DNA of 6,144 bases, from positions 1-6,144 of the forward strand of contig JAUVCJ010000152.1 of assembly GCA_030595765.1 (NCBI GenBank), read 5' to 3'. The notes under the pieces were generated by a model. It was given only the letters and a program-made list of their open reading frames with translations. It made no database searches and had not been told where the DNA came from. Of the stretch, positions 1-6,133 are shown piece by piece (the stretch's first letter is position 1; each line of letters starts with the position of its first letter). Made by a program: the position numbers and the translations under genes. Origin of the DNA: Thermoplasmatota archaeon. GTDB taxonomy: Archaea > Thermoplasmatota > Thermoplasmata > GCA-020350865 > JAUVCJ01.

Positions 1-2625
1 CTCGACCGGCTCAGAAGCCAGCTCTTTTATTGGTTCTGGCTCAGATTTTGGGGTGATGGGATCAACTTCGGTTGAAGGGTCTGCACCGTTTTGGCTAGGA
101 GTAACGTCTCCGTTCTCATCCTCTCCCAGCTCAATGTCTGCATCCTTACTGCTGAGCAATCTGGCAACGCTTATGACCTTGTCATTCTCCCGCAACCTCA
201 TCACTCTAACTCCCATTGTAGCCCTGTGGATGATGGATATGCCGGCAATAGGCATCCGAATTATCATGCCCTTGATCGTGGAGACCATTATTTCATGGTC
301 TTCCTCTATCTCCATCACAGCTACGACCCTGCCATTGCGCTCTCCGGTCCTGATGTCGATAACACCCTGAGCTCCACGCTTGGTCATTCTGTAGTCCTTG
401 ATAGCCGAGCGTTTTCCATATCCGCGCTCTGTGATGGTGAGCAGGACACTGTCCTCATGGACCCTTGCCATGGATACCATCTTATCATCGCCTTTGAGCC
501 TGACACCAATGACACCTCTGGTATAGCGACCCATTGGGCGGACATCGGTCTCTTTGAACATGCATGCCTTGCCCAGCGCGGTGGCCAGCACGATCTGGAA
601 GCTTCCATCAGTGCGCTTGACCTCCACTAGTTCGTCGCCTTCGTCAAGTCGTATGGCCCAGATGCCTGTAACTCTGGGGTGGCTGTATGCAATTAGCGCA
701 GTCTTTTTTATGTAACCCCTGCGGGTTGAGAATATCAGGTACTCGTCTTCTGAGAATTCCCTTACTGGTATGAAGGCCGCTACCTTCTCGCCCTTATCGA
801 GTTCGGGTAGCAGGTTCACAATGGCCTTGCCTTTTGCATGCCTGCCTCCGACTGGGATCTTGTAGGTCTTGAGCCAGAACACCTTGCCATGATTGGTAAA
901 GAACAGGGTATAGTCGTGGGTGGAGCAGGAATAGCAATCTGTAACAAAATCCTCATCCTTGGTCTCCATGCCGATAAGTCCAACACCTCCGCGGCGCTGG
1001 GTACGATAGACATCTACATTCTGTCGTTTTATGTAGCCAGTGTTGGAAATTGTGACCACAACATCCTCCTCGTCTATCAGGTCCTCGATGTCCAGGTCTA
1101 TTGCATTGGTGACTATTTCGGTGCGCCTCTCATCGCCGTACTTGCCCTTAATATCCAGCAGTTCCTTTCTGATTATGGCAAATACCTCTGTTTCATCAGC
1201 CAGGATCTCGTCAAGCCTCGCAATGATCTTTGAAAGCTCCATGTGCTCGTCCTTGATGGATTGCCTTTCCATACCTGTGAGCTTCTGAAGCCGCATTTCC
1301 AGTATGGCTTTGGCCTGGATCTCGTCCAAAAGGAACTTTGCCATCAGGCTGTCCTTTGCCTCAGGCGGGCTTTGAGCCTTCCTGATCATGGCAATGACCT
1401 CATCAATATTGTCTAGAGCTACAAGGAGCCCATCGAGAATGTGTTGCCGCTCCTGAGCCTTGCGTAGCCGGAATTCGGTCCTGCGCCTAACGACTTCCTG
1501 ACGGTGGGTAATGTAGTATCCTATGGTCTGTTTGATACCCAGCACCTTTGGCTGGTTATTGACCAGTGCCAGATAGTTAATTCCGAATGTAACCTGCATC
1601 TGGGTGTGCTTGTACAGGAGGTTCATTATGATCTCGGGATTTGCATCCCTGCGCAACTCGATGACTATGCGCATGCCGTTCCTGTCTGATTCGTCCCGCA
1701 GGTCTGTGATGCCGTCAATTATCTTTTTCTTGACAAGCTGGGCAGTGTTCTCAAGAAGCCTTGCCTTGTTGACCTGGTAGGGTAGCTCTGTCACCAATAT
1801 GCGATGCTTGCGTTTCTTGGTGGCTTCCTGGATATCTACCTTGGCTCGGACCTTGAACTGTCCCCTGCCTGTTTGATAGGCCTGGATGATGCCGCCGACA
1901 CCGTAGATGATGCCTCCTGTTGGAAAGTCCGGCGCTGGTAGCACCTTTAAAAGCTCAGAAAGCTCGATCTCTGGCTTATCGATGCAGGCTACAATGGCAT
2001 CCACAACCTCGCTGAGATTGTGCGGAGGTATGTTGGTTGCCATGCCTACCGCTATACCGGTCGAGCCGTTGACAAGTAGGTTCGGAAGCATTGCAGGCAG
2101 AACAGTTGGTTCCTTCATGGAGCCGTCATAGTTGGGAACGAAATCCACTGTTTCCATGTTGATGTCGGCTATCATCTCGCCTGCTATCCTTGACATTCGT
2201 GATTCTGTGTATCTCATGGCTGCGGCCCTGTCTCCGTCCACAGAGCCGAAGTTGCCCTGGCCGTCTACTAGCGGGTACCGTAGCGAGAAGTCCTGAGCCA
2301 TGCGTACCATGGTGTCGTAGACCGCGGTATCTCCATGAGGATGATACTTCCCCAATACGTCCCCTACAATGCGAGCGGATTTCTTGTAGGGCTTGTCCCT
2401 TGTTATGCCTGCCTCGTTCATGGAGTGAAGTATTCTCCGATGCACTGGTTTCAGGCCATCACGTACATCTGGCAGAGCTCTGCCAACAATGACGCTCATA
2501 GCATAATCGATGTAGGAGGTTTTCATCTCCTCTTCGATGGTTCGTGGCAAAACTTTGTGGCTAGCCTTGTCGGACTCGTTCTGGTCGCCGCTGGAGCCTT
2601 TCGTTTTCTGTTCGTCTTCTGACAT
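1..2625 (-). CDS. gyrA: DNA gyrase subunit A (C-terminal end cut by window edge)
   Basis: GyrA is the DNA breakage and reunion subunit of gyrase, acting with GyrB as an A2B2 complex to add negative supercoils. The minus-strand frame is open for 875 codons to the left edge, and I checked it for stops throughout. After a charged lead of about 27 residues comes the winged-helix/CAP domain, with GKYHPHGDTAVYDT (residues 92-105) and AAAMRYTE containing catalytic Tyr139 (Tyr122 in E. coli). Tower and coiled-coil segments follow. The C-terminal beta-pinwheel begins near residue 515 and carries the GyrA box QRRGGVG at 543-549, which marks gyrase rather than topoisomerase IV. Later blades show RGVIGVRL and KRGAQGV. 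From about residue 826 the protein becomes an acidic, proline-rich tail that continues off the window. ATG 2625 was chosen because AAGGTG lies 6 bases upstream. It is the second gene of a gyrB-gyrA operon. Confidence 0.97.
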   Translation of the reverse strand, partial: MSEDEQKTKGSSGDQNESDKASHKVLPRTIEEEMKTSYIDYAMSVIVGRALPDVRDGLKPVHRRILHSMNEAGITRDKPYKKSARIVGDVLGKYHPHGDTAVYDTMVRMAQDFSLRYPLVDGQGNFGSVDGDRAAAMRYTESRMSRIAGEMIADINMETVDFVPNYDGSMKEPTVLPAMLPNLLVNGSTGIAVGMATNIPPHNLSEVVDAIVACIDKPEIELSELLKVLPAPDFPTGGIIYGVGGIIQAYQTGRGQFKVRAKVDIQEATKKRKHRILVTELPYQVNKARLLENTAQLVKKKIIDGITDLRDESDRNGMRIVIELRRDANPEIIMNLLYKHTQMQVTFGINYLALVNNQPKVLGIKQTIGYYITHRQEVVRRRTEFRLRKAQERQHILDGLLVALDNIDEVIAMIRKAQSPPEAKDSLMAKFLLDEIQAKAILEMRLQKLTGMERQSIKDEHMELSKIIARLDEILADETEVFAIIRKELLDIKGKYGDERRTEIVTNAIDLDIEDLIDEEDVVVTISNTGYIKRQNVDVYRTQRRGGVGLIGMETKDEDFVTDCYSCSTHDYTLFFTNHGKVFWLKTYKIPVGGRHAKGKAIVNLLPELDKGEKVAAFIPVREFSEDEYLIFSTRRGYIKKTALIAYSHPRVTGIWAIRLDEGDELVEVKRTDGSFQIVLATALGKACMFKETDVRPMGRYTRGVIGVRLKGDDKMVSMARVHEDSVLLTITERGYGKRSAIKDYRMTKRGAQGVIDIRTGERNGRVVAVMEIEEDHEIMVSTIKGMIIRMPIAGISIIHRATMGVRVMRLRENDKVISVARLLSSKDADIELGEDENGDVTPSQNGADPSTEVDPITPKSEPEPIKELASEPVE

Positions 2626-2631
2626 GGGTGA

Positions 2632-2637
2632 CACCTT
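2632..2637 (-). promoter_or_regulatory. Ribosome binding site of gyrA
   Basis: The minus strand reads AAGGTG followed by TCACCC and then the gyrA ATG, giving a 6-base spacer and good complementarity to the 3' end of 16S rRNA. An in-frame GTG at 2634 overlaps this site, so the downstream ATG at 2625 is the better start. The 72-base gyrB-gyrA spacer (2626-2697) shows no TATA-like element and no convincing hairpin followed by a T tract, which fits cotranscription of the two genes. Confidence 0.7.
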
Positions 2638-2697
2638 GTTCTTTGATTCTCATTGGCGCAACGGGCCTTCTGCGAGAGAATAGCCCTGTTTGTGCGC

Positions 2698-4611
2698 CTA
2701 AACATCGAGGTTGACTACCTCCAGGGCATGCTCCTCGATGAACTCTCTTCTGGGCTCTACCTGGTCGCCCATGAGTATTGTAAAAAGCTGGTCTGCTTCG
2801 GCAGCATCCTCTATTGTGACCTGCAGAAGCGTTCTACGCTCTGGATCCATTGTGGTATCCCACAGCTGTATCGGGTTCATCTCACCAAGGCCCTTGTATC
2901 TCTGGATGCCAACACTTCTCTCGCCAATTTCTTCGAGTACCTCATTCTTCTCAGCATCCGAGTAGACGTAGTACTCAGACTTTCCCTTCTTGAGCTTGTA
3001 GAGCGGGGGTTGAGCGATATAAATATAGCCGGCTTCGATCAGCTGGTGCATGTACCTGTAGAAGAACGTCAGTAGCAAGGTTCGGATGTGGGCACCGTCC
3101 ACGTCTGCGTCTGTCATGATTATGAGGTGATGATACCTGGCCTTCTCAAGATTGAAGTCCTCCCCTATGCTGGTTCCCATGGCAGTGATAAGGGTCTGGA
3201 TCTCGTTGTTGTGAAGGATCTTGTCCAGTCTGGACTTCTCAACATTGAGGATCTTGCCTCTCAGTGGTAGGATAGCCTGGAAGCGCCTGTCCCTGCCGTT
3301 CTTTGCCGAACCTCCTGCAGAATCTCCCTCCACAATGTAAAGCTCTGACTTGGCCGGGTCTCTTTCAGAGCAGTCAGCAAGCTTTCCTGGCAGGTTCGAC
3401 CCTTCCAGAATGCTCTTGCGCCTTGTCAGCTCCCTGGCCTTTCTGGCAGCCATACGGGCCTGAGACGCAAGAATTGCCTTGTCCAAGATAAGCCTTGCAG
3501 TCTTTGGGTTCTCCTCAAAGAATTCGGATAATTTCTCATTGAGGGCTGTTTCTGTTATGCCCCTGACCTCGCTGTTCCCCAGCTTTGTCTTGGTCTGGCC
3601 CTCGAACTGTGGTTCCGCTAGTTTTACCGAAAGGACGCATGTTAACCCTTCGCGGATGTCATCGCCAGAGAGTCCAGCATCCTTGTCGCCGCCCTTCATC
3701 AGGCCGTTCTTTCTGGCATAGTCGTTGGTTACTCTGGTCAGGCCGCCCTTTAAACCCGATAGATGGGTGCCGCCCTCCATTGTATTGATGTTATTGGCAA
3801 ATGTGAAGATGTTCTCGGCATAACCATCATTATAGAGCATGGCCAACTCGATTATGGTGCCGCTCTTTTCCACACATAAATAGATAGGTGGGTCATGGAG
3901 CTTGTTCTTGTTCCTGTTCAGGTACTCCACAAAGGAAACAAGTCCGCCTTCGTACATGAAAACGGTCTCGGTCCCGTCCCGCTCGTCCCTGAGGCTTATC
4001 CTGATGCCACCATTGAGGAACGCAAGCTCTCGCAGACGCTTTATCAGTATCTCGGGCTTGAAATCCATCTCCTGGAATATTTCGGAGTCTGGCATGAACG
4101 TTACACTCGTGCCACACTCTTCTGGGTCGCATTTCCCAACCTGTTCGAGCTTGCTGGCAGTAATACCTCTCTCGTAACGCTGCCGGTGGACCCCTCCTTT
4201 CCTTTTTACTGTGACCTCCAACCACTCTGATAGGGCGTTGACGACCGAAACACCGACACCGTGAAGACCACCGCTGACCTTGTAGGATTTCTTGTCGAAC
4301 TTGCCACCTGCATGAAGCTTTGTCATGATAAGCTCTACACCAGGGATCTTGTACTTTGGGTGGATGTCTACTGGAATGCCTCTTCCATCGTCTGTTACAG
4401 TGACCGATCCTTCGGTATTGATGGTGACATAGATATTCTGACAGTAGCCAGCCATAGCCTCGTCAATGGCATTGTCTACCACCTCATACACCAGATGGTG
4501 CAGTCCTCTGGAATCTGTGGAGCCTATGTACATGCTGGGTCGCTTTCGAACTGCCAGCAAACCCTCCAGAACCTGAATCGAATCCGCGTCGTATGAGCCA
4601 TCCTTTGTCAT
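2698..4611 (-). CDS. gyrB: DNA gyrase subunit B
   Basis: GyrB is the ATPase subunit of gyrase. With the ATG at 4611 the protein has 637 residues, the short form without the large TOPRIM insertion of E. coli GyrB (about 800 residues). The N-terminal GHKL ATPase domain shows EVVDNAIDEA with catalytic Glu43 and Mg-binding Asn47, DDGRGIP (74-80) and GGLHGVG (114-120). The transducer domain has QTK with Lys341. The TOPRIM domain has EGDSAGG with Glu428, PLRGKILNVEK (449-459) and DADVDG with Asp501, Asp503 and Asp505, the metal ligands. The C-terminal tail domain has QRYKGLGEMNP (570-580). Arg137 aligns with the novobiocin-contacting Arg136 of E. coli. The frame stays open upstream to an ATG at 4719, but conserved sequence begins only after 4611, where GAGGG lies 7 bases upstream. 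ATG 4656 is an alternative start adding 15 residues. gyrA follows 72 bases downstream. Confidence 0.97.
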   Translation of the reverse strand: MTKDGSYDADSIQVLEGLLAVRKRPSMYIGSTDSRGLHHLVYEVVDNAIDEAMAGYCQNIYVTINTEGSVTVTDDGRGIPVDIHPKYKIPGVELIMTKLHAGGKFDKKSYKVSGGLHGVGVSVVNALSEWLEVTVKRKGGVHRQRYERGITASKLEQVGKCDPEECGTSVTFMPDSEIFQEMDFKPEILIKRLRELAFLNGGIRISLRDERDGTETVFMYEGGLVSFVEYLNRNKNKLHDPPIYLCVEKSGTIIELAMLYNDGYAENIFTFANNINTMEGGTHLSGLKGGLTRVTNDYARKNGLMKGGDKDAGLSGDDIREGLTCVLSVKLAEPQFEGQTKTKLGNSEVRGITETALNEKLSEFFEENPKTARLILDKAILASQARMAARKARELTRRKSILEGSNLPGKLADCSERDPAKSELYIVEGDSAGGSAKNGRDRRFQAILPLRGKILNVEKSRLDKILHNNEIQTLITAMGTSIGEDFNLEKARYHHLIIMTDADVDGAHIRTLLLTFFYRYMHQLIEAGYIYIAQPPLYKLKKGKSEYYVYSDAEKNEVLEEIGERSVGIQRYKGLGEMNPIQLWDTTMDPERRTLLQVTIEDAAEADQLFTILMGDQVEPRREFIEEHALEVVNLDV

Positions 4612-4618
4612 CTGCCAT

Positions 4619-4623
4619 CCCTC
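4619..4623 (-). promoter_or_regulatory. Ribosome binding site deciding the gyrB start
   Basis: The minus strand reads GAGGG, then ATGGCAG, then the ATG at 4611. The 7-base spacing and purine core support this start over the upstream in-frame ATGs at 4656, 4671 and 4719, none of which has a comparably placed Shine-Dalgarno sequence. Confidence 0.55.
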
Positions 4624-4670
4624 GTTAAATTGATGTGCCGGACACTTGCCCGACATGAGAACTTCCAGCA

Positions 4671-4688
4671 TATATGTATATACATATA
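4671..4688. repeat. 18-bp perfect AT-rich palindrome in the gyrB promoter region
   Basis: The 18 bases TATATGTATATACATATA equal their own reverse complement. Symmetry breaks at the flanking bases 4670 and 4689. The palindrome overlaps the proposed gyrB TATA box and lies where the transcription start would be. It could be a dimeric regulator's operator, an element sensitive to supercoiling, or a chance product of an AT-rich promoter made largely of TA steps. Confidence 0.6.
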
Positions 4689-4691
4689 AAT
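4683..4691 (-). promoter_or_regulatory. Candidate TATA box of the gyrB-gyrA operon
   Basis: The minus strand reads ATTTATATG here, within an AT-only stretch just upstream of gyrB. With archaeal spacing (TATA centre about 26 bases before the start site), transcription would begin near 4660. That gives a leader of about 50 bases to the ATG at 4611, or a nearly leaderless transcript for the ATG at 4656. There is no clear purine-rich BRE next to it. The exact box is uncertain because the neighbouring palindrome offers several overlapping TATA-like registers. Confidence 0.45.
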
Positions 4692-4750
4692 AAGTATTGA
4701 AAAACAAGCAGAGGGTCATGCTTAAAAAAGAGGGTTAGGGCTAATAAATA

Positions 4751-4960
4751 GGAAAGAAAAAAATTCAAATTCCTAATGGAAGAGAAATAGAAGAGAAATG
4801 GGAGAGAAAATGAAAAATCCGAAGGAGAGTAAAAAGGATAATCCGAAGGAGAGTTGAAAGGATATAGAAAGGCAATAGCAAAGGAGAGAGAAAAGGGTAT
4901 ATCAAATGCAAATGGAAGAGCAAACAGCCAACTGAGTGCAAAAGCAAAGGAAAGCGCAAA
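4751..4960. repeat. Purine-rich intergenic tract with short tandem and direct repeats
   Basis: This is the gene-free part of the divergent gyrB/prenyltransferase spacer. The plus strand is strongly purine-biased. At 4779-4812 an 11-12 base unit of the form GAAGAGAAAT(A/G) occurs three times in tandem, the last copy degenerate. A 15-base exact repeat, AATCCGAAGGAGAGT, lies at 4816-4830 and 4840-4854 with a 24-base period, and a partial echo (AAAGGAGAGAG) lies at 4880-4890. GCAAA motifs recur from about 4908 to 4959. I see no tRNA, hairpin RNA or convincing long ORF. An open minus-strand frame at 4765-4959 is a low-complexity Leu/Phe/Ile product of the pyrimidine strand. The plus strand has only tiny ORFs, such as one of 19 codons at 4798-4857. 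Confidence 0.65.
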
Positions 4961-4972
4961 CTACCAATAATC

Positions 4973-4978
4973 TTTATA
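4973..4978 (+). promoter_or_regulatory. TATA box of the prenyltransferase gene
   Basis: TTTATA lies within AATCTTTATAACG. Archaeal spacing from the box centre (about 26 bases) puts the transcription start near 5002, only about 5 bases before the ATG at 5007. This implies a leaderless or nearly leaderless mRNA and argues against the in-frame GTG at 4995, which would lie upstream of the transcript. No Shine-Dalgarno sequence precedes either start, in keeping with leaderless initiation. Confidence 0.6.
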
Positions 4979-5006
4979 ACGTCGGCTCATTTGGGTGCCT
5001 GGTCCC

Positions 5007-5978
5007 ATGATGAACGAGACTGAAAAAAAGCCTAGGTCACGCTCCAGGCTGTTCTCCAAGAAGATAAGGATGCTGTTGCTCCTTATGCGCCCATTCACCC
5101 TGCTGGCTCCTTTCATAGGGGTGGTATCAGGCGGTGTCATGGCACTGGCGCACTACAACATTCTAGCTCCGCCTCAATTCTCAATGGAGTATCCCTTCGT
5201 TCACTGGCCCTTTTCCCAGTATGAGCTCATCTATTGCGCCCTTACCTTCGCTATAGCCAATGCAGCCAGCAACGTCATCAACCAGGTATATGACCTGGAC
5301 ATAGACAAGATCAACAAACCCAATCGGCCCCTACCCTCAGGAGCGCTAACAGTGGCTGAGGCCATGACCTTTGCATGGCTACTTTACATACTTACCCTTT
5401 TCAGGGCTGGCCAGGTGTCCCGTACATTCACCTACTTCCTGCTCATCTTCATGGTCTGCACCATCATCTACACAATACCGCCATTCAGGCTCAAGAAGCG
5501 CTTCATTCTGAACAATGGGGTAATAGCAGTTGCTAGAGGCCTCATACTATTCGTTGCTGGCTGGTCGATTTTTGGAGATCCCTGGCACCCCACGCCTTGG
5601 TTTGCAGGCCTGGTACTTATGGTGTTCCTCTTCGGTGCAACCACATCAAAGGACTTTACAGACATCGAAGGCGACCGCCAGTATGGAATGCGCACCTTCC
5701 CTGTTGTCATAGGCAAAAAGAAAGCAGCTCTTCTCACAGCCCCATTTTTCGTGCTCCCATTCCTGCTGGTGCCGGTTGGTGTCTGGCTAGGCTACCTGCG
5801 CCCCCAGGCCATCGCACTCATGGGCTTCCTTGTCTGGGGCGGCTACATGCTTTTCGCAATGCGAAAGAACGCGCTGGAGCGCGATGCCAACTTCGAGAAC
5901 TCACCGCTGTGGGTCCACATGTACCTCATGCTGATGGCACTCCAGATAGCGTTCGCTGAGGTGTATGTGTTCGGGTAG
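5007..5978 (+). CDS. UbiA-family membrane prenyltransferase
   Basis: UbiA-family enzymes are intramembrane, Mg-dependent transferases that move a polyprenyl chain from its diphosphate to an acceptor. The 323-residue protein starts with a basic cytoplasmic lead (about residues 7-21), followed by about nine hydrophobic segments. The first Asp-rich motif is N92-x3-D96-x3-D100, continuing as DKINKPNRPLPSG (100-112). The second is D216-x2-D219-x3-D223 in KDFTDIEGDRQYGMRTFP (215-232). Both lie in loops between membrane segments, as the family requires, and all the diphosphate-binding aspartates are present. The substrate cannot be told from sequence alone. In an archaeon the main candidates are digeranylgeranylglyceryl phosphate synthase (ether lipids) and a quinone-type aromatic prenyltransferase, while the second motif also recalls the chlorophyll synthase branch. 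ATG 5007 is preferred over GTG 4995 because of the TATA box position; ATG 5010 is also possible. It is divergent from gyrB and convergent with the small ORF. Confidence 0.93.
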   Translation: MMNETEKKPRSRSRLFSKKIRMLLLLMRPFTLLAPFIGVVSGGVMALAHYNILAPPQFSMEYPFVHWPFSQYELIYCALTFAIANAASNVINQVYDLDIDKINKPNRPLPSGALTVAEAMTFAWLLYILTLFRAGQVSRTFTYFLLIFMVCTIIYTIPPFRLKKRFILNNGVIAVARGLILFVAGWSIFGDPWHPTPWFAGLVLMVFLFGATTSKDFTDIEGDRQYGMRTFPVVIGKKKAALLTAPFFVLPFLLVPVGVWLGYLRPQAIALMGFLVWGGYMLFAMRKNALERDANFENSPLWVHMYLMLMALQIAFAEVYVFG

Positions 5979-5983
5979 GCATG

Positions 5984-6133
5984 CTACTTTTTTTCTTCAT
6001 GCTCTCTGATATCATCTCTGTCTTTATCCCTATCGAAGGAGCTAGCACCTTTTGCGATTCCGAAACCACTCACAACTTCTTTCTTCTTTGTCGAGCTTTC
6101 GTCTTCTTTCTTCTCATCATTTGGATTGGACAT
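5984..6133 (-). CDS. Small charged hypothetical protein, possibly antitoxin-like tail
   Basis: This ORF of 49 residues is complete. An in-frame TGA at 6142-6140 leaves ATG 6133 as the only sensible start, and the TAG lies 5 bases from the stop of the convergent prenyltransferase gene. Residues 2-19 are almost all Lys, Asp, Glu, Ser and Asn and probably disordered. Residues 20-40 form the one distinctive stretch, containing GFGIAKGASSF followed by DRDKDRDD. The C-terminus is again charged. The pattern G-x-x-K-G-x-x-x-F-x-R-x-x-x-D-R resembles the toxin-binding tails of some archaeal VapB-type antitoxins, but that is from memory and unproven. No toxin gene lies downstream, since that strand is antisense to the prenyltransferase gene; a partner could lie upstream beyond the right edge. 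No Shine-Dalgarno sequence is visible in the 11 bases available. It could also be a stand-alone archaeal small protein or a chance ORF. Confidence 0.5.
   Translation of the reverse strand: MSNPNDEKKEDESSTKKKEVVSGFGIAKGASSFDRDKDRDDIREHEEKK
5988..5994 (+). terminator. T-tract after the prenyltransferase gene, possible archaeal terminator
   Basis: Seven consecutive T residues begin 10 bases after the stop codon, followed by CTTC, and no stable hairpin precedes them. Archaeal RNA polymerase can terminate at oligo-T alone. More T/C-rich stretches lie at about 6078-6121 and could act as secondary sites. The same bases encode the Lys-rich ends of the opposite-strand small ORF, so their T-richness may simply reflect that coding. 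Confidence 0.35.

Noticed and set aside
91..630. 179-codon plus-strand ORF opposite gyrA
   Set aside because: The minus strand here encodes the clear GyrA C-terminal domain; the opposite frame is a shadow with no domain, promoter or ribosome binding site.
838..1233. 131-codon plus-strand ORF opposite gyrA
   Set aside because: It is antisense to the GyrA pinwheel region including the GyrA box, and its length is a by-product of codon bias in the real gene.
2626..2697. Possible internal promoter or terminator hairpin between gyrB and gyrA
   Set aside because: Only a weak GGGC/GCCC pairing with a long loop is visible, with no following T tract and no TATA-like element; cotranscription is simpler.
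2653..3075. 140-codon plus-strand ORF opposite the gyrB 3' end
   Set aside because: It is antisense to the conserved TOPRIM and tail domains of GyrB and has no features of its own.
4798..4857. 19-codon plus-strand ORF with a repeated NPKES peptide
   Set aside because: The peptide repeat is a direct result of the 15-base DNA repeat. There is no clear ribosome binding site or promoter, and it is too short to judge without conservation data.
4765..4959. 64-codon minus-strand ORF giving a Leu/Phe/Ile-rich hydrophobic protein
   Set aside because: It is the pyrimidine-strand reading of the purine-rich repeat tract. Its composition and internal repeats follow from the DNA bias, and no ribosome binding site or recognisable domain is seen.
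4995..5006. GTG start four codons upstream for the prenyltransferase
   Set aside because: It lies upstream of the transcription start predicted from the TATA box and has no Shine-Dalgarno sequence, so ATG 5007 fits better.
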